Origin: a virus
Length of the DNA stretch: 33,046 bases
Virus record (IMG/VR): IMGVR_UViG_3300031772_007669
Span: 1 to 33,046 of that record
Reading direction: 5' to 3' (one strand)
The notes beneath the pieces were generated by a model. It had not been told where the DNA came from and searched no databases. It saw nothing but the letters and a program-made list of their open reading frames with translations. Positions within the stretch are counted from its first letter, which is position 1. Every line of letters starts with the position of its first letter. Both the position numbers and the translations under genes were made by a program. Shown here one piece after another: positions 8,433 through 17,147 of this stretch.

Positions 8433-8846
8433 ATGGTAGACGTAGTTTTTAATCAAAGTGGAAATGTATGTGGTATTGTTGGAGAAGTGGTATATGCTAC
8501 AGATTTCTGGTTTGAAAAGAATGGTCAAGTTCAATATATAACAGGAGATAGTGCTATAGTAGTTTATGACTACTCAGCACCTGAAATGTTATTTGCTGAA
8601 TTAGTTGTAAAGAATGTATCTTATGCAGACTTTTTACTTTTGCAAACATGGATTAGAGAAAAAGCTTTATACAGATTGAATACTTTTACTATTACTTGTA
8701 ATCCTAATACTTATATAAATTTGGGTTTAGGTAGAGGTGTAAATATAACTAATGCTCATTATAATAAATCTGATACAGAGGGAATATTTAAAATTACTCC
8801 ACCTGGGATATATGAAATTAAATTTCCATTTGTAAGAACTGTATAG
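8433..8846 (+). CDS. Distal tail / tail-tip component, family unknown
   Basis: A 137-residue protein directly after the tape measure, where siphoviruses encode distal tail or tail-tip adaptors. The sequence looks mostly beta: MVDVVFNQSGNVCGIVGEVVYATDFWFE, then IVVYDYSAPEMLFAELVVKNVSYADFLLLQTWI. It ends in a Pro/Tyr-rich strand (GIYEIKFPFVRTV). I recognise no family motif. The gene is close to its neighbours, with the next ribosome binding site overlapping its stop codon. The tail-tip role is inferred from position only. Confidence 0.5.
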   Translation: MVDVVFNQSGNVCGIVGEVVYATDFWFEKNGQVQYITGDSAIVVYDYSAPEMLFAELVVKNVSYADFLLLQTWIREKALYRLNTFTITCNPNTYINLGLGRGVNITNAHYNKSDTEGIFKITPPGIYEIKFPFVRTV

Positions 8847-8860
8847 GAGGATTGAAAACT

Positions 8861-11800
8861 ATGTTTGAAACTAGTACACAAGTAACAATGGGAGTTGTTT
8901 TATATCCAAACATAAGTGATGATTGGAAAATTGATTCTCCTTTTAATGAATTGTTAGAAGAAGCAGAAATTGCTTATGTTTTCAGTCCTTCAATTGATAC
9001 AATATCATCTGAGTTGCATTTAATAAAAAGTATTCTTAACAATGTATCTAAGATTTCTAACAGTATTGATTTTATATCTAAAATAGATGTGGAAAAAAGT
9101 GAAGAACAAATAAGTAATGGTATAGGTGGTATTAGTAGATTAAAAGATTTTTCTTTTACCTTATTATTAAGTATTTCTACCTTAGACTTAATAAAATTTT
9201 ATGGAAGAAAAATAGAAGTTGTTCTTTGGGAAGGAAATGAAATATTAAATGTTACTTCAGGGCAAATTGTTTTTAAAGGTGAAGTTTATAAAATAAATAG
9301 AGATAAGGAAGAAATAATTTTTTCTGTGAGAGAATTATTAAGTAGTTTAAAGACAGAGGTAAAAGGTGCAAGTGTTGTGGATATAGAAGGAGAGATTACA
9401 TATGAACCTATACTTTTAGGTTACAATGAAAATATGAGTCTTTTACCTTTAAAAAAAATAAAAGATCAATATGGTGCAACTGTTTTATCTTTTAGTGAAA
9501 GTGATAAATATATTATTAAAGATATTTATATTAAACAATCTGGTGTAAATGATAAACCTATTTATAATAAAGTATTAAGTGACGCTACAATAAAAGATAA
9601 AATTGTATTCTTTGGGGAGAAGGATAGAATTTTTGCATACACAGCTGAGAGTATTACTTTAGATCAATTTCAAATTGATATACATGATTATTATATTATG
9701 GGATTTTCAAGTGTAGTTCCTTATGTTTTTGCTCCTGATGATTATATAGAAAGACTTAGTCCTCCTCCTATTATAAACACTTCTTGTAAATGGTTATATT
9801 TAAGAAGTGAAGTTATATCTGATAAAACATACTATTTATTTGCGACTGTTTGGGATGCTTTTTATGGTGAGACTAGATTAAACATGGAAACATATTTTGA
9901 GGAAAATAATAATATACCTTTTTGTGTAAATCATAATTTATTAGATAATTTTGTAGCTGATAGTTTTATAGATTATTCAGAAGCTAAAATAAAAAAGGAG
10001 ATTGACGCTGTTAGATTTAGTACGGGTTTAGAGTATGATGCTAACGTGGAACCTTCAGAAATAGCTAATGAGTGGAATCAGTATAAAGTAATGACTTCTA
10101 TTCCTGAGGGAGTTGTAATAAAAATTGATGATGAAGAAATGTTGGTTATTAATACTCAAAAAGTTTATCCATTATTAAATGAAAATGGAGATAACCCAAA
10201 AGTACAAAGAATAACTGTAGAACGTGGTTGGAATAAAACTGTTCCTATAACACATTTAGACAATGCTATAATAAAGTTAAAAACAGACACAAACAGTTCT
10301 ATTATGTATGAATATAATACAGAATTAAAAAATATAACTACTATTAATTCTTATGGAGAAGGTGCACAAACTAATTGGAGAACACAAAATATAAGTAGTT
10401 TTTTAGATGGAACAGGAGATTTAATTGTTTCATCATGGGGAAAAGTATATCAACATTATTTGGGTTTATTTTTTGATATGCCAGATTTAAAGGGTGATTT
10501 AAAAATAGCTAGATTAGTCGGAAGTGCTAAATCAACTATTAATCAATTTCCTTCTTCTCTTGTAAATGAAATTCCACAGTATATATCTGCTTATATCTCT
10601 TTGTCTGGTTTAGAAGGTTGGTTTGATGAAACCAATAAAAGTGATAAGTGGAAATCTTCAAGAGTGTATTTTGGTAGAAATGAAGTACAAAATACTACAA
10701 CTTATCAGATTGGAAATTCATCATTAACTGCTGTTGTTAATTCAGGTATTATTACTAAACAAGAAGGTAATTATAGTATTATATTAAGTGGAGCTTGGAA
10801 GATAGGAGTATTTAAGGATTGTATTGGAATTATACCACCATTTAAATATAATGGTAAAAATATTTATTATGATTTTGCTAATGGTTATGATCAAACATAC
10901 GGTTTATTGAGTTTAAACGATTTAAAAGAAGGAATTTATATTTCTTTTAGAGGTTCAAATTATTATAAATTAAGATCAACTTTTGCTTTAAGTAGACCAA
11001 AACTAAAGTTGGAAATATCTGCATTAGTTAATGAATTAGATTTTTATGCAGATGTAATACCTAAAACTGTTTTAGATGCAGAAAATATATTAGATGAGAT
11101 AGCAACTGGAGATAATCCTAAATTTTTTGTGACTAAGGATTTAGTAAACTTTCCGTATGGTATAGTATTAACTATATCTAGTGATGATACAAAAATTATA
11201 CAAAGTGCCTATGTAAATTTAACAGATGGAAGTCTTTATAATATTAAAGAGTTAGTTGGTACAGCTGTAGGAACTTTAATGTATAGTCCTTTTGACAATA
11301 AATTTAATGGTACTAGTAATTTTATGTATAAAGTTTATAAGTCTGAATTTAAATACCTTAGTTGGAATACATTAACTGGTGTAGAAACAATTGTTTCTAG
11401 TAGTCATCCTCCAACTTATTTAGAAAGAGCAGAATATACTTATTATAAATATGAGAATTTTATATTTGTAGCTAGTGGTAAAAAGGTTTATATTTTAAAT
11501 ACAGCTATTAATTTAGTTAATAATCCTGTTCAAGTAATTAAAAATTTATTGATAGAGTATGCCCCTAAATTAACATTGGATGAAACTTCTTTTACTCAAG
11601 CAACTTTAGCACGAAAACTGTGGCACATGTATAAAATTATTATAAAACCTTTTGGGCTTATTAAATTAATAGATGAAATAGCTAAACAACATTGTTTACT
11701 TTTAGTAGAAAAATTAAATGGTGATATTGCTATTGTTCCATTAAGTGTTCCTGGAAGTTATGCTGCAGAATTGACAAATTCTGAATTTGTATATAATAAT

Positions 11801-12364
11801 GGAGAGATAGCTTATAGGGAAAGTTTTAGCGAATTAGATTATTTAATAACTAAAATGGATGTTAAATATGATGTTGACGCAAATGATGAAGAAAATTTTA
11901 AAGGTCTTATTAAATCAGATGATTTAGCACTTCAAAATTTATTTGATTTAACTAAAGAATTTACCGATAATGAAATATTAGTTAATTTAGAATTAGATAC
12001 TGTATATGAAAAAGCAACTGCCAGGCTTTCAGCAGGTGTTAAAATGCATTATCATTTTATGCCTAATAGAAGTATAGATTTTAATTCAGTTAAACCTTCA
12101 GAGATATGTAGAGATTTAGGTGAATGGGTAAAATGTACTTGCACAAAGATTGGGTATGTAACTGGTAATTTATATTTAATACTGGGTGTTGGTATAACTT
12201 TACCTTTTAGAGAAGAAAATTTTATAGTTGAATTAAATACCTATGAGTGGTTAGGTAGTGCAAATGTAGACTTGGCAATACAAGAAGTACCGGAATCATC
12301 TTTAGCAGATTATCAGGAAACTCATACTGCAGATATTGATATACAGGAGGTTTCAAGTGTGTAA
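8861..12364 (+). CDS. Large tail hub / tip protein (J-like position)
   Basis: A 1167-residue protein. The ATG at 8861 is preferred over an in-frame TTG at 8852, because AGGAGG (8845-8850) is 10 bases from the ATG and only 1 from the TTG. The N-terminal part (residues about 20-160) has strand-rich segments such as LKDFSFTLLLSISTLDLIKFYGRKIEVVLWEG, resembling hub domains that surround the tail channel. Near residues 905-960, ARKLWHMYKIIIKPFGLIKLIDEIAKQHCLLLVEKLNGDIAIVPL resembles the 'helix, then domain sensing the tip' segment of phage tail proteins. The C-terminus is beta-rich. It probably forms the hub linking tube, distal ring and fibre. No lytic or protease domain is visible. Confidence 0.6.
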   Translation: MFETSTQVTMGVVLYPNISDDWKIDSPFNELLEEAEIAYVFSPSIDTISSELHLIKSILNNVSKISNSIDFISKIDVEKSEEQISNGIGGISRLKDFSFTLLLSISTLDLIKFYGRKIEVVLWEGNEILNVTSGQIVFKGEVYKINRDKEEIIFSVRELLSSLKTEVKGASVVDIEGEITYEPILLGYNENMSLLPLKKIKDQYGATVLSFSESDKYIIKDIYIKQSGVNDKPIYNKVLSDATIKDKIVFFGEKDRIFAYTAESITLDQFQIDIHDYYIMGFSSVVPYVFAPDDYIERLSPPPIINTSCKWLYLRSEVISDKTYYLFATVWDAFYGETRLNMETYFEENNNIPFCVNHNLLDNFVADSFIDYSEAKIKKEIDAVRFSTGLEYDANVEPSEIANEWNQYKVMTSIPEGVVIKIDDEEMLVINTQKVYPLLNENGDNPKVQRITVERGWNKTVPITHLDNAIIKLKTDTNSSIMYEYNTELKNITTINSYGEGAQTNWRTQNISSFLDGTGDLIVSSWGKVYQHYLGLFFDMPDLKGDLKIARLVGSAKSTINQFPSSLVNEIPQYISAYISLSGLEGWFDETNKSDKWKSSRVYFGRNEVQNTTTYQIGNSSLTAVVNSGIITKQEGNYSIILSGAWKIGVFKDCIGIIPPFKYNGKNIYYDFANGYDQTYGLLSLNDLKEGIYISFRGSNYYKLRSTFALSRPKLKLEISALVNELDFYADVIPKTVLDAENILDEIATGDNPKFFVTKDLVNFPYGIVLTISSDDTKIIQSAYVNLTDGSLYNIKELVGTAVGTLMYSPFDNKFNGTSNFMYKVYKSEFKYLSWNTLTGVETIVSSSHPPTYLERAEYTYYKYENFIFVASGKKVYILNTAINLVNNPVQVIKNLLIEYAPKLTLDETSFTQATLARKLWHMYKIIIKPFGLIKLIDEIAKQHCLLLVEKLNGDIAIVPLSVPGSYAAELTNSEFVYNNGEIAYRESFSELDYLITKMDVKYDVDANDEENFKGLIKSDDLALQNLFDLTKEFTDNEILVNLELDTVYEKATARLSAGVKMHYHFMPNRSIDFNSVKPSEICRDLGEWVKCTCTKIGYVTGNLYLILGVGITLPFREENFIVELNTYEWLGSANVDLAIQEVPESSLADYQETHTADIDIQEVSSV

Positions 12365-12387
12365 GTTAATTCACCGAGGTGAAAAGT
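12362..12387 (+). repeat. Palindromic leader repeat, copy 4
   Basis: TAAGTTAATTCACCGAGGTG starts with the stop codon of the hub gene. GAGGTGA (12376-12382) is the Shine-Dalgarno sequence for the ATG at 12388, 5 bases away. It matches copy 1 almost base for base, and TTCACCGAGGTGAA can form a hairpin that masks the ribosome binding site. Confidence 0.75.
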
Positions 12388-15048
12388 ATGGCAGAAAATA
12401 GAGAAATTTATTTTTATAATGATATATTGAATAACTTAATGCTTTTATTAAAAGTTAATGAAAGAGGTTTAATAGATGATTTAAATTATAATATAGGTTA
12501 TAAAGATGAGATTAATGATTTTCATATTTGTGCTCAACAAAAATATTATGATACATCTGAATCTGAATGGGTATATCCAACAAATTCTTTTGGTGAAATA
12601 CATATGTATGGTGATGTTATTTTTCAAACAGGATTTGGTTTACAAGATCAATTTTTAGTTGTACCTATTCCTATTAGTGAGGATGGAATTTTAGCGTTAG
12701 ATGAAAGTTTTACTGCTATTTCTTTAGTCGGTTGTTTAAATGAATTAATGAATACTATTGGTTCTTATTGGACTAAGGATGGTCATAATCTTTATCCTAC
12801 AGACTTAATGAATTGCATAGGCATGGGCACAGTCACCCCTCTCCTGAACGTAGGCACCGCAGCGGGTAATTTTTATATTGATGCAGGAACTACAGGTTTA
12901 CATATTAAGAGTAGACAGACAACATTTAATGCTACTGCATTTTTAATTTTAGAAGGATTTGGTGAAGACGCAAATGGGCATGGTGCTGGTCATAATGGAT
13001 CAAGATTTATTATGTGTGGAAGTAATGGTATTGCTGATGACAAAATGATGCAAATAGCATCGGGAGGTTCTATTACTCATTTTGATTCATTAAATGATAA
13101 TATGTCAATAAAAAAAGAAATAATGAGTTTTGATTGGGATGGAACAATAACTTTTAATCAATATGGTGTAGGTATTATCCACAGTTCAGCAGCTGGACTA
13201 CTTTCTTCCAGTGCGATAGTTGCAACAGATATTACCAATAACACGATAACCAATACGCAACTTGCAAATCTTGGTACTGTGGGCACGATACCTAAATTTG
13301 CCGCGACAGGATTGGCTAATAGTGTTCTAGTTGAAGGGTCTAGTGGGCATGTTGGGGTTAATTGTGTTCCTAATGCCAATTGGAGCACAGATGGAAATGT
13401 AAAATCAGTAGTAGAACTTACGTCAAGCGTTGATGATGCCTATAGTATGGCTTTGTCTGGGAGTATAGTAGATTTAGGTATTTATTTTCATTGCCACAAG
13501 AGAAACGGGGGAGATAATATATATAGAAACTTGTTTCCTGGCGCAAGTACTTGGTATCCTATGTACATTGGGACATATGCGAGTTCGTTAGATTTTGCTG
13601 TAGGCCCGGCTGGAACTAATGATATATGGAATAAAGGAGCAAATACAACGAATAGAATGATAATTAATACATTGGGGACACATATCAATATAAATGTAGG
13701 AGATTTTGATACAAATATTTATGGAACCGCAGCAATTCCAAACATTTGTGTAGACGCGGGAATGAATTGCATAGGCATGGGCACAGTCACCCCTCTCCTG
13801 AACGTAGGCACCGCAGCGGGTGATTTTTATACTGATGCAGGAACTACAGGTTTACATATTAAAAGTATACAAACAACATTTTTAATTTTAGAAGGATTTG
13901 GTGAAGGTGCAAATGGTCATTGTAATGGTCATAATGGATCAAGATTTATTATGTGTGGAAGTAATGGTGATGTTAATAGTAAAATGATGCAAATGGTATC
14001 TGGGGGGTGTTTTACTCATTTTGATTCATTAAATGATGATATGTCAATAAGAAAAGAAATAATGAGTTTTGATTGGGGTGGAACAATAGCTTTTAATCAA
14101 TATGGTGTAGGTATTATCCATAGTTCAGCAGTTGGACTACTTTCTTCCAGTGCGATAGTTGCAACAGATATTACCAATAACACGATAACCAATACGCAAC
14201 TTGCAAATCTTGGTACTCTTGGAACAATACCTAAATTTGCCGCGACAGGATTGGTCAATTCCATTCTAATAGAAGTTGCAGGGGGTATTGAAATACCCAC
14301 AGCTAAATATTTTGGACTTGGTGCAGCTAAAGGAAGAATGGTATTTACAGATACAACAATTGATACTATTACTTTTTCTGATTGTCACGTTTACTATGGG
14401 ACATCTGCTTATATTGATTGTATCTATGGTGATTTTCATTCAATTTATTCTGGGGTTGATGCTTGCTTTACTGGTGCTTTTAACGCAGGAGTACCAGGTT
14501 TTGGATCGGTAACCAATAATGATGTAGTCATTTTTTCTAATAGTTTAGAAAGAATGAGAGTTTTTAAGGGCGGAAATATCTCTTTTTCCACCGACGGAGT
14601 GGTTACAAGTTATGGTTTACATAGTGATGTGACGTTGACACATGTACATGATGTAGGACTAAAACTAAAAGCGCCAGCTGCGAATACTGCTCAGTTCCAG
14701 ATTGAACGATATGAAGATGATTCCTATTTATTTTTCGGGAATTTAGCAACAAATGTATGGAGAATAGTAGCTTCTTATAATGTAAACGGATCGTATCAGC
14801 CAATTGCATTTTATACGTCTGCTTCACGAAGGTTGGAATTGTCTGTTGCGGGTAATATCGTTTTAGGTACTCAGGCGGCGCTTGCCACAAATGCTACTGA
14901 TGGATTTACTTATATACCAACATGCGCAGGTACTCCAACAGGAGTTCCTACTGCATACACCGGTAAAGTTGCCATGATCTATGATATGATAAATAATGAA
15001 TTTTATATTTATAATGGGGCATGGAAATCCGGTGCTGCTTTCAGCTAA
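12388..15048 (+). CDS. Tail fibre / receptor-binding protein with duplicated module
   Basis: An 886-residue protein. An in-frame GTG at 12379 lies within the Shine-Dalgarno sequence, so the ATG at 12388 is the start. Residues about 1-140 may attach to the tail. Next come two copies of a roughly 165-residue module starting at about residues 140 and 458: MNCIGMGTVTPLLNVGTAAG, then GLHIKS, then HNGSRFIMCGSNG, and ending ATDITNNTITNTQLANLGT. The linker between the copies and the C-terminal part are unique. The C-terminus (TDGFTYIPTCAGTPTGVPTAYTGKVAMIYD, then EFYIYNGAWKSGAAF) resembles the common closing segment of phage fibres. The Gly/Asn/Thr richness fits a trimeric fibre. The host receptor is unknown. 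Confidence 0.7.
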   Translation: MAENREIYFYNDILNNLMLLLKVNERGLIDDLNYNIGYKDEINDFHICAQQKYYDTSESEWVYPTNSFGEIHMYGDVIFQTGFGLQDQFLVVPIPISEDGILALDESFTAISLVGCLNELMNTIGSYWTKDGHNLYPTDLMNCIGMGTVTPLLNVGTAAGNFYIDAGTTGLHIKSRQTTFNATAFLILEGFGEDANGHGAGHNGSRFIMCGSNGIADDKMMQIASGGSITHFDSLNDNMSIKKEIMSFDWDGTITFNQYGVGIIHSSAAGLLSSSAIVATDITNNTITNTQLANLGTVGTIPKFAATGLANSVLVEGSSGHVGVNCVPNANWSTDGNVKSVVELTSSVDDAYSMALSGSIVDLGIYFHCHKRNGGDNIYRNLFPGASTWYPMYIGTYASSLDFAVGPAGTNDIWNKGANTTNRMIINTLGTHININVGDFDTNIYGTAAIPNICVDAGMNCIGMGTVTPLLNVGTAAGDFYTDAGTTGLHIKSIQTTFLILEGFGEGANGHCNGHNGSRFIMCGSNGDVNSKMMQMVSGGCFTHFDSLNDDMSIRKEIMSFDWGGTIAFNQYGVGIIHSSAVGLLSSSAIVATDITNNTITNTQLANLGTLGTIPKFAATGLVNSILIEVAGGIEIPTAKYFGLGAAKGRMVFTDTTIDTITFSDCHVYYGTSAYIDCIYGDFHSIYSGVDACFTGAFNAGVPGFGSVTNNDVVIFSNSLERMRVFKGGNISFSTDGVVTSYGLHSDVTLTHVHDVGLKLKAPAANTAQFQIERYEDDSYLFFGNLATNVWRIVASYNVNGSYQPIAFYTSASRRLELSVAGNIVLGTQAALATNATDGFTYIPTCAGTPTGVPTAYTGKVAMIYDMINNEFYIYNGAWKSGAAFS
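12807..13278 (+). repeat. Fibre internal duplication, copy A
   Basis: The first copy of the module inside the fibre gene. Its first 61 bases (12807-12867) equal 13761-13821 exactly, and its last 85 bases (13194-13278) equal 14133-14217. The bases between are similar but changed. The offsets of 954 and 939 bases are multiples of three, so recombination between copies would keep the frame. Confidence 0.88.
13761..14217 (+). repeat. Fibre internal duplication, copy B
   Basis: The second copy of the module. It is 15 bases shorter than copy A, losing five codons around the residues NATAF. It carries scattered substitutions in the core while both edges are identical to copy A. The GC-rich edge (GGCATGGGCACAGTCACC) stands out from the AT-rich gene body. 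Confidence 0.88.
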
Positions 15049-15105
15049 ATAAAAAAACATAAGTATATTTTAACTTTAATGTAAATTAATCTTAAGGAGA
15101 TCCAT

Positions 15106-15324
15106 ATGCCTTTCAATGAACTCAGGCCTAAATTACCTTCGCCCGATCCTACGCCTCTCAGCCAAAATCAAACTTTAACCATTTCACAGACTATCGCCCT
15201 GCTCTCTGCTAAATTCGACGAAACTAAAAACCTCGCTCTCGAAGCCATTGCACAACTCGAATCCCAACTCGTATCTTTAAGCAACTCTATAAAAAAGGAT
15301 CAATCAAATGCCAACCCCGGATAA
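15106..15324 (+). CDS. Small helical/coiled-coil protein, function unknown
   Basis: A 72-residue protein. The Pro-rich start (LRPKLPSPDPTPLSQNQ) is followed by a long amphipathic helix (residues about 24-66, LLSAKFDETKNLALEAIAQLESQLVSL), probably a coiled coil. AAGGAGATCC lies just before the ATG. The stop overlaps the spike start by 17 bases, so the two are likely co-translated. A chaperone or attachment peptide for the spike is possible but not shown. This is the first gene after the switch to C-rich composition. Confidence 0.6.
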   Translation: MPFNELRPKLPSPDPTPLSQNQTLTISQTIALLSAKFDETKNLALEAIAQLESQLVSLSNSIKKDQSNANPG

Positions 15325-17134
15325 TGGTAAAAATATCATCTCTTCCCTTAATTGCTCTCTCTTGTTCCTGCAGTACCTCCTGCACAATGCAAGATTCGCC
15401 GTCGTCGCCCTCGACGGCACCGGCAACTATTCCTCAATCCAAGCCGCAGTCGCAGCTAATGAAAAAACTATTCTCGTCAAACCGGGCACTTATTCCATTA
15501 CCTCCGACCTGGTACTCGTCGGCCAATCCCTTATCAGCCTCTCTCCCTCCGATACTATCCTTAATCTTACTAACGCCACTATTGAGCTTTTTACCCATAC
15601 CGCAGCCGACTCTTATAACACCGGTTCCTGCACCCTTACCAATAACTCCGTTAATGTAACTGGTATAGCTACAGCCTGGGACACCGGCGCTAATGCCCCC
15701 TCTACTTATTCAAATCCCTGGCTCATTGGTCAAGGGCATGCCCTTAAAGTAGCGTCCGTACTAAATGATAACACCCTGGTTCTCGAAGATCAATACCGCG
15801 GCTCCACTCTCACCATGCTCTACTTTCTCGTAGACCTCAAAAACTTCAATTCTGAAATCTCAGGTTTCAACATAGTCCATGAACCCACGGCTCCCAGACC
15901 CTGCATTAAAGTTTCAGGTATCGGTAATGTCGTCAAAGATAATTATCTCCGCTGTGATCGCGTTAATACCTCTATCGGCATTCAACTCGGCGCTGCAGCT
16001 ATCTCTGTTGCACACTCATGTAAAATAATTCATAATTCAATTAATTCAGGCGTTATCGGAATTGAACTTAAAAATTCTCATGCTTGCTTTGTTTCCGAAA
16101 ACACCCTCCAAAACCAAACCGCCAGCGTTATTGCCACAAATACCACCGATGGCGATTGCTGGCTTAACAAAATTACCTTTAACAATATTCTCTCTGCCTC
16201 CGCAATTGCCTGCGTCCTCGCTTATGGCTCAAATTATACCGAGTTTTCGTTTAATAAATTAGTCAACTGTAGAAATCATGCCGTCAGCATCGAAGAATCC
16301 CATTATTGCAATATCTCAAATAATACTCTCGATACCATCGCCACAACATTTTCACTGATCTCAGCCACTCCCCTGCCTTCTAATTATCTAACGTTCTCCT
16401 GCAATCAAGCCTCCCAAGACATAGAAATCTATTCAAATTATAGCACCTTCTCCTATAATCGTATGGTTGCAGTCTACCTTGACGGTAGCCATAATTCAAT
16501 TTGCTCCAATTACTTCCAGAGCTTTTATGCCCTTGGCAGCTATAACGCCATCTCAGCTAATAACTCCTACGATTCCCCCACTGCCGCAATTGAAGTAGAT
16601 GGCTCTTTCTGCACCATCACCGCTAATACTATTTACAAAGGCACCGATTACTCAATTATTCTCAATGGCACCGGCTCTCATACCTGTAACTCCAATACTA
16701 TAGATTCTCCTACCGGAGCAGCTATATTTGTCAATGCTCCCTGCTGCTCAATCACAGGTAATAATACAAAAAACGGTGGATCAGCCCCCTTTCCTGCCGC
16801 TATCATCGTTGACCCCGCCTCAACAAATTCCATTATTTCAAACAATAATATTGCAATCCCCAATCAACACGGCATCTATTGCGAAGCATCTGACTCCATT
16901 ATTTCTGATAATCTTATCACAGACTCCGACAATGGCGCCGGAATTTATCTTGAAAACGGCGACAGAGTCCATATCACCGGAAACCATTGCATTACAAATA
17001 CCACCTATGGCATCTTTGTCGCAAATACCTCCGACCGAATCGTTATAACGTCAAATATTTGCCTTAACAATATTACCGCCCAAATAACTAATAATGGCAC
17101 CAATACAGAAGTCGCTCATAATATTATAGCCTAA
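15308..17134 (+). CDS. Right-handed parallel beta-helix tail spike
   Basis: A 608-residue protein. Residues about 33-75 (VVALDGTGNYSSIQAAVAANEKTILVKPGTYSI) match the entry segment of pectate-lyase/pectinesterase-like beta helices. From about residue 170 there are many short helix rungs with the Asn-ladder pattern (for example GIELKNSHACFVSENTLQNQ, SNYFQSFYALGSYNAISANNS, HGIYCEASDSIISDNLI), as in NosD/CASH-type repeats. Such proteins are phage spikes that bind or cut surface polysaccharide. No catalytic pair can be assigned by eye, so enzyme activity is uncertain. AAGGA lies 7 bases before the ATG. There is no clear signal peptide. Confidence 0.75.
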   Translation: MPTPDNGKNIISSLNCSLLFLQYLLHNARFAVVALDGTGNYSSIQAAVAANEKTILVKPGTYSITSDLVLVGQSLISLSPSDTILNLTNATIELFTHTAADSYNTGSCTLTNNSVNVTGIATAWDTGANAPSTYSNPWLIGQGHALKVASVLNDNTLVLEDQYRGSTLTMLYFLVDLKNFNSEISGFNIVHEPTAPRPCIKVSGIGNVVKDNYLRCDRVNTSIGIQLGAAAISVAHSCKIIHNSINSGVIGIELKNSHACFVSENTLQNQTASVIATNTTDGDCWLNKITFNNILSASAIACVLAYGSNYTEFSFNKLVNCRNHAVSIEESHYCNISNNTLDTIATTFSLISATPLPSNYLTFSCNQASQDIEIYSNYSTFSYNRMVAVYLDGSHNSICSNYFQSFYALGSYNAISANNSYDSPTAAIEVDGSFCTITANTIYKGTDYSIILNGTGSHTCNSNTIDSPTGAAIFVNAPCCSITGNNTKNGGSAPFPAAIIVDPASTNSIISNNNIAIPNQHGIYCEASDSIISDNLITDSDNGAGIYLENGDRVHITGNHCITNTTYGIFVANTSDRIVITSNICLNNITAQITNNGTNTEVAHNIIA

Positions 17135-17147
17135 AAGGAAAAATCCT

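Noticed and set aside
8852-8860. TTG start at 8852 for the tail hub gene
   Set aside because: It is one base from the ribosome site; the ATG at 8861 has normal spacing.
12379-12387. GTG start at 12379 for the fibre gene
   Set aside because: The GTG is inside GAGGTGA, the ribosome site of the ATG at 12388.
12807-14217. Diversity-generating retroelement target
   Set aside because: The repeats lie within one gene and no reverse transcriptase gene or adenine-biased template is present in the window.
13158-14300. Two minus-strand frames with near-identical proteins inside the fibre gene
   Set aside because: They are shadows of the duplicated fibre module on the other strand, with no ribosome site.
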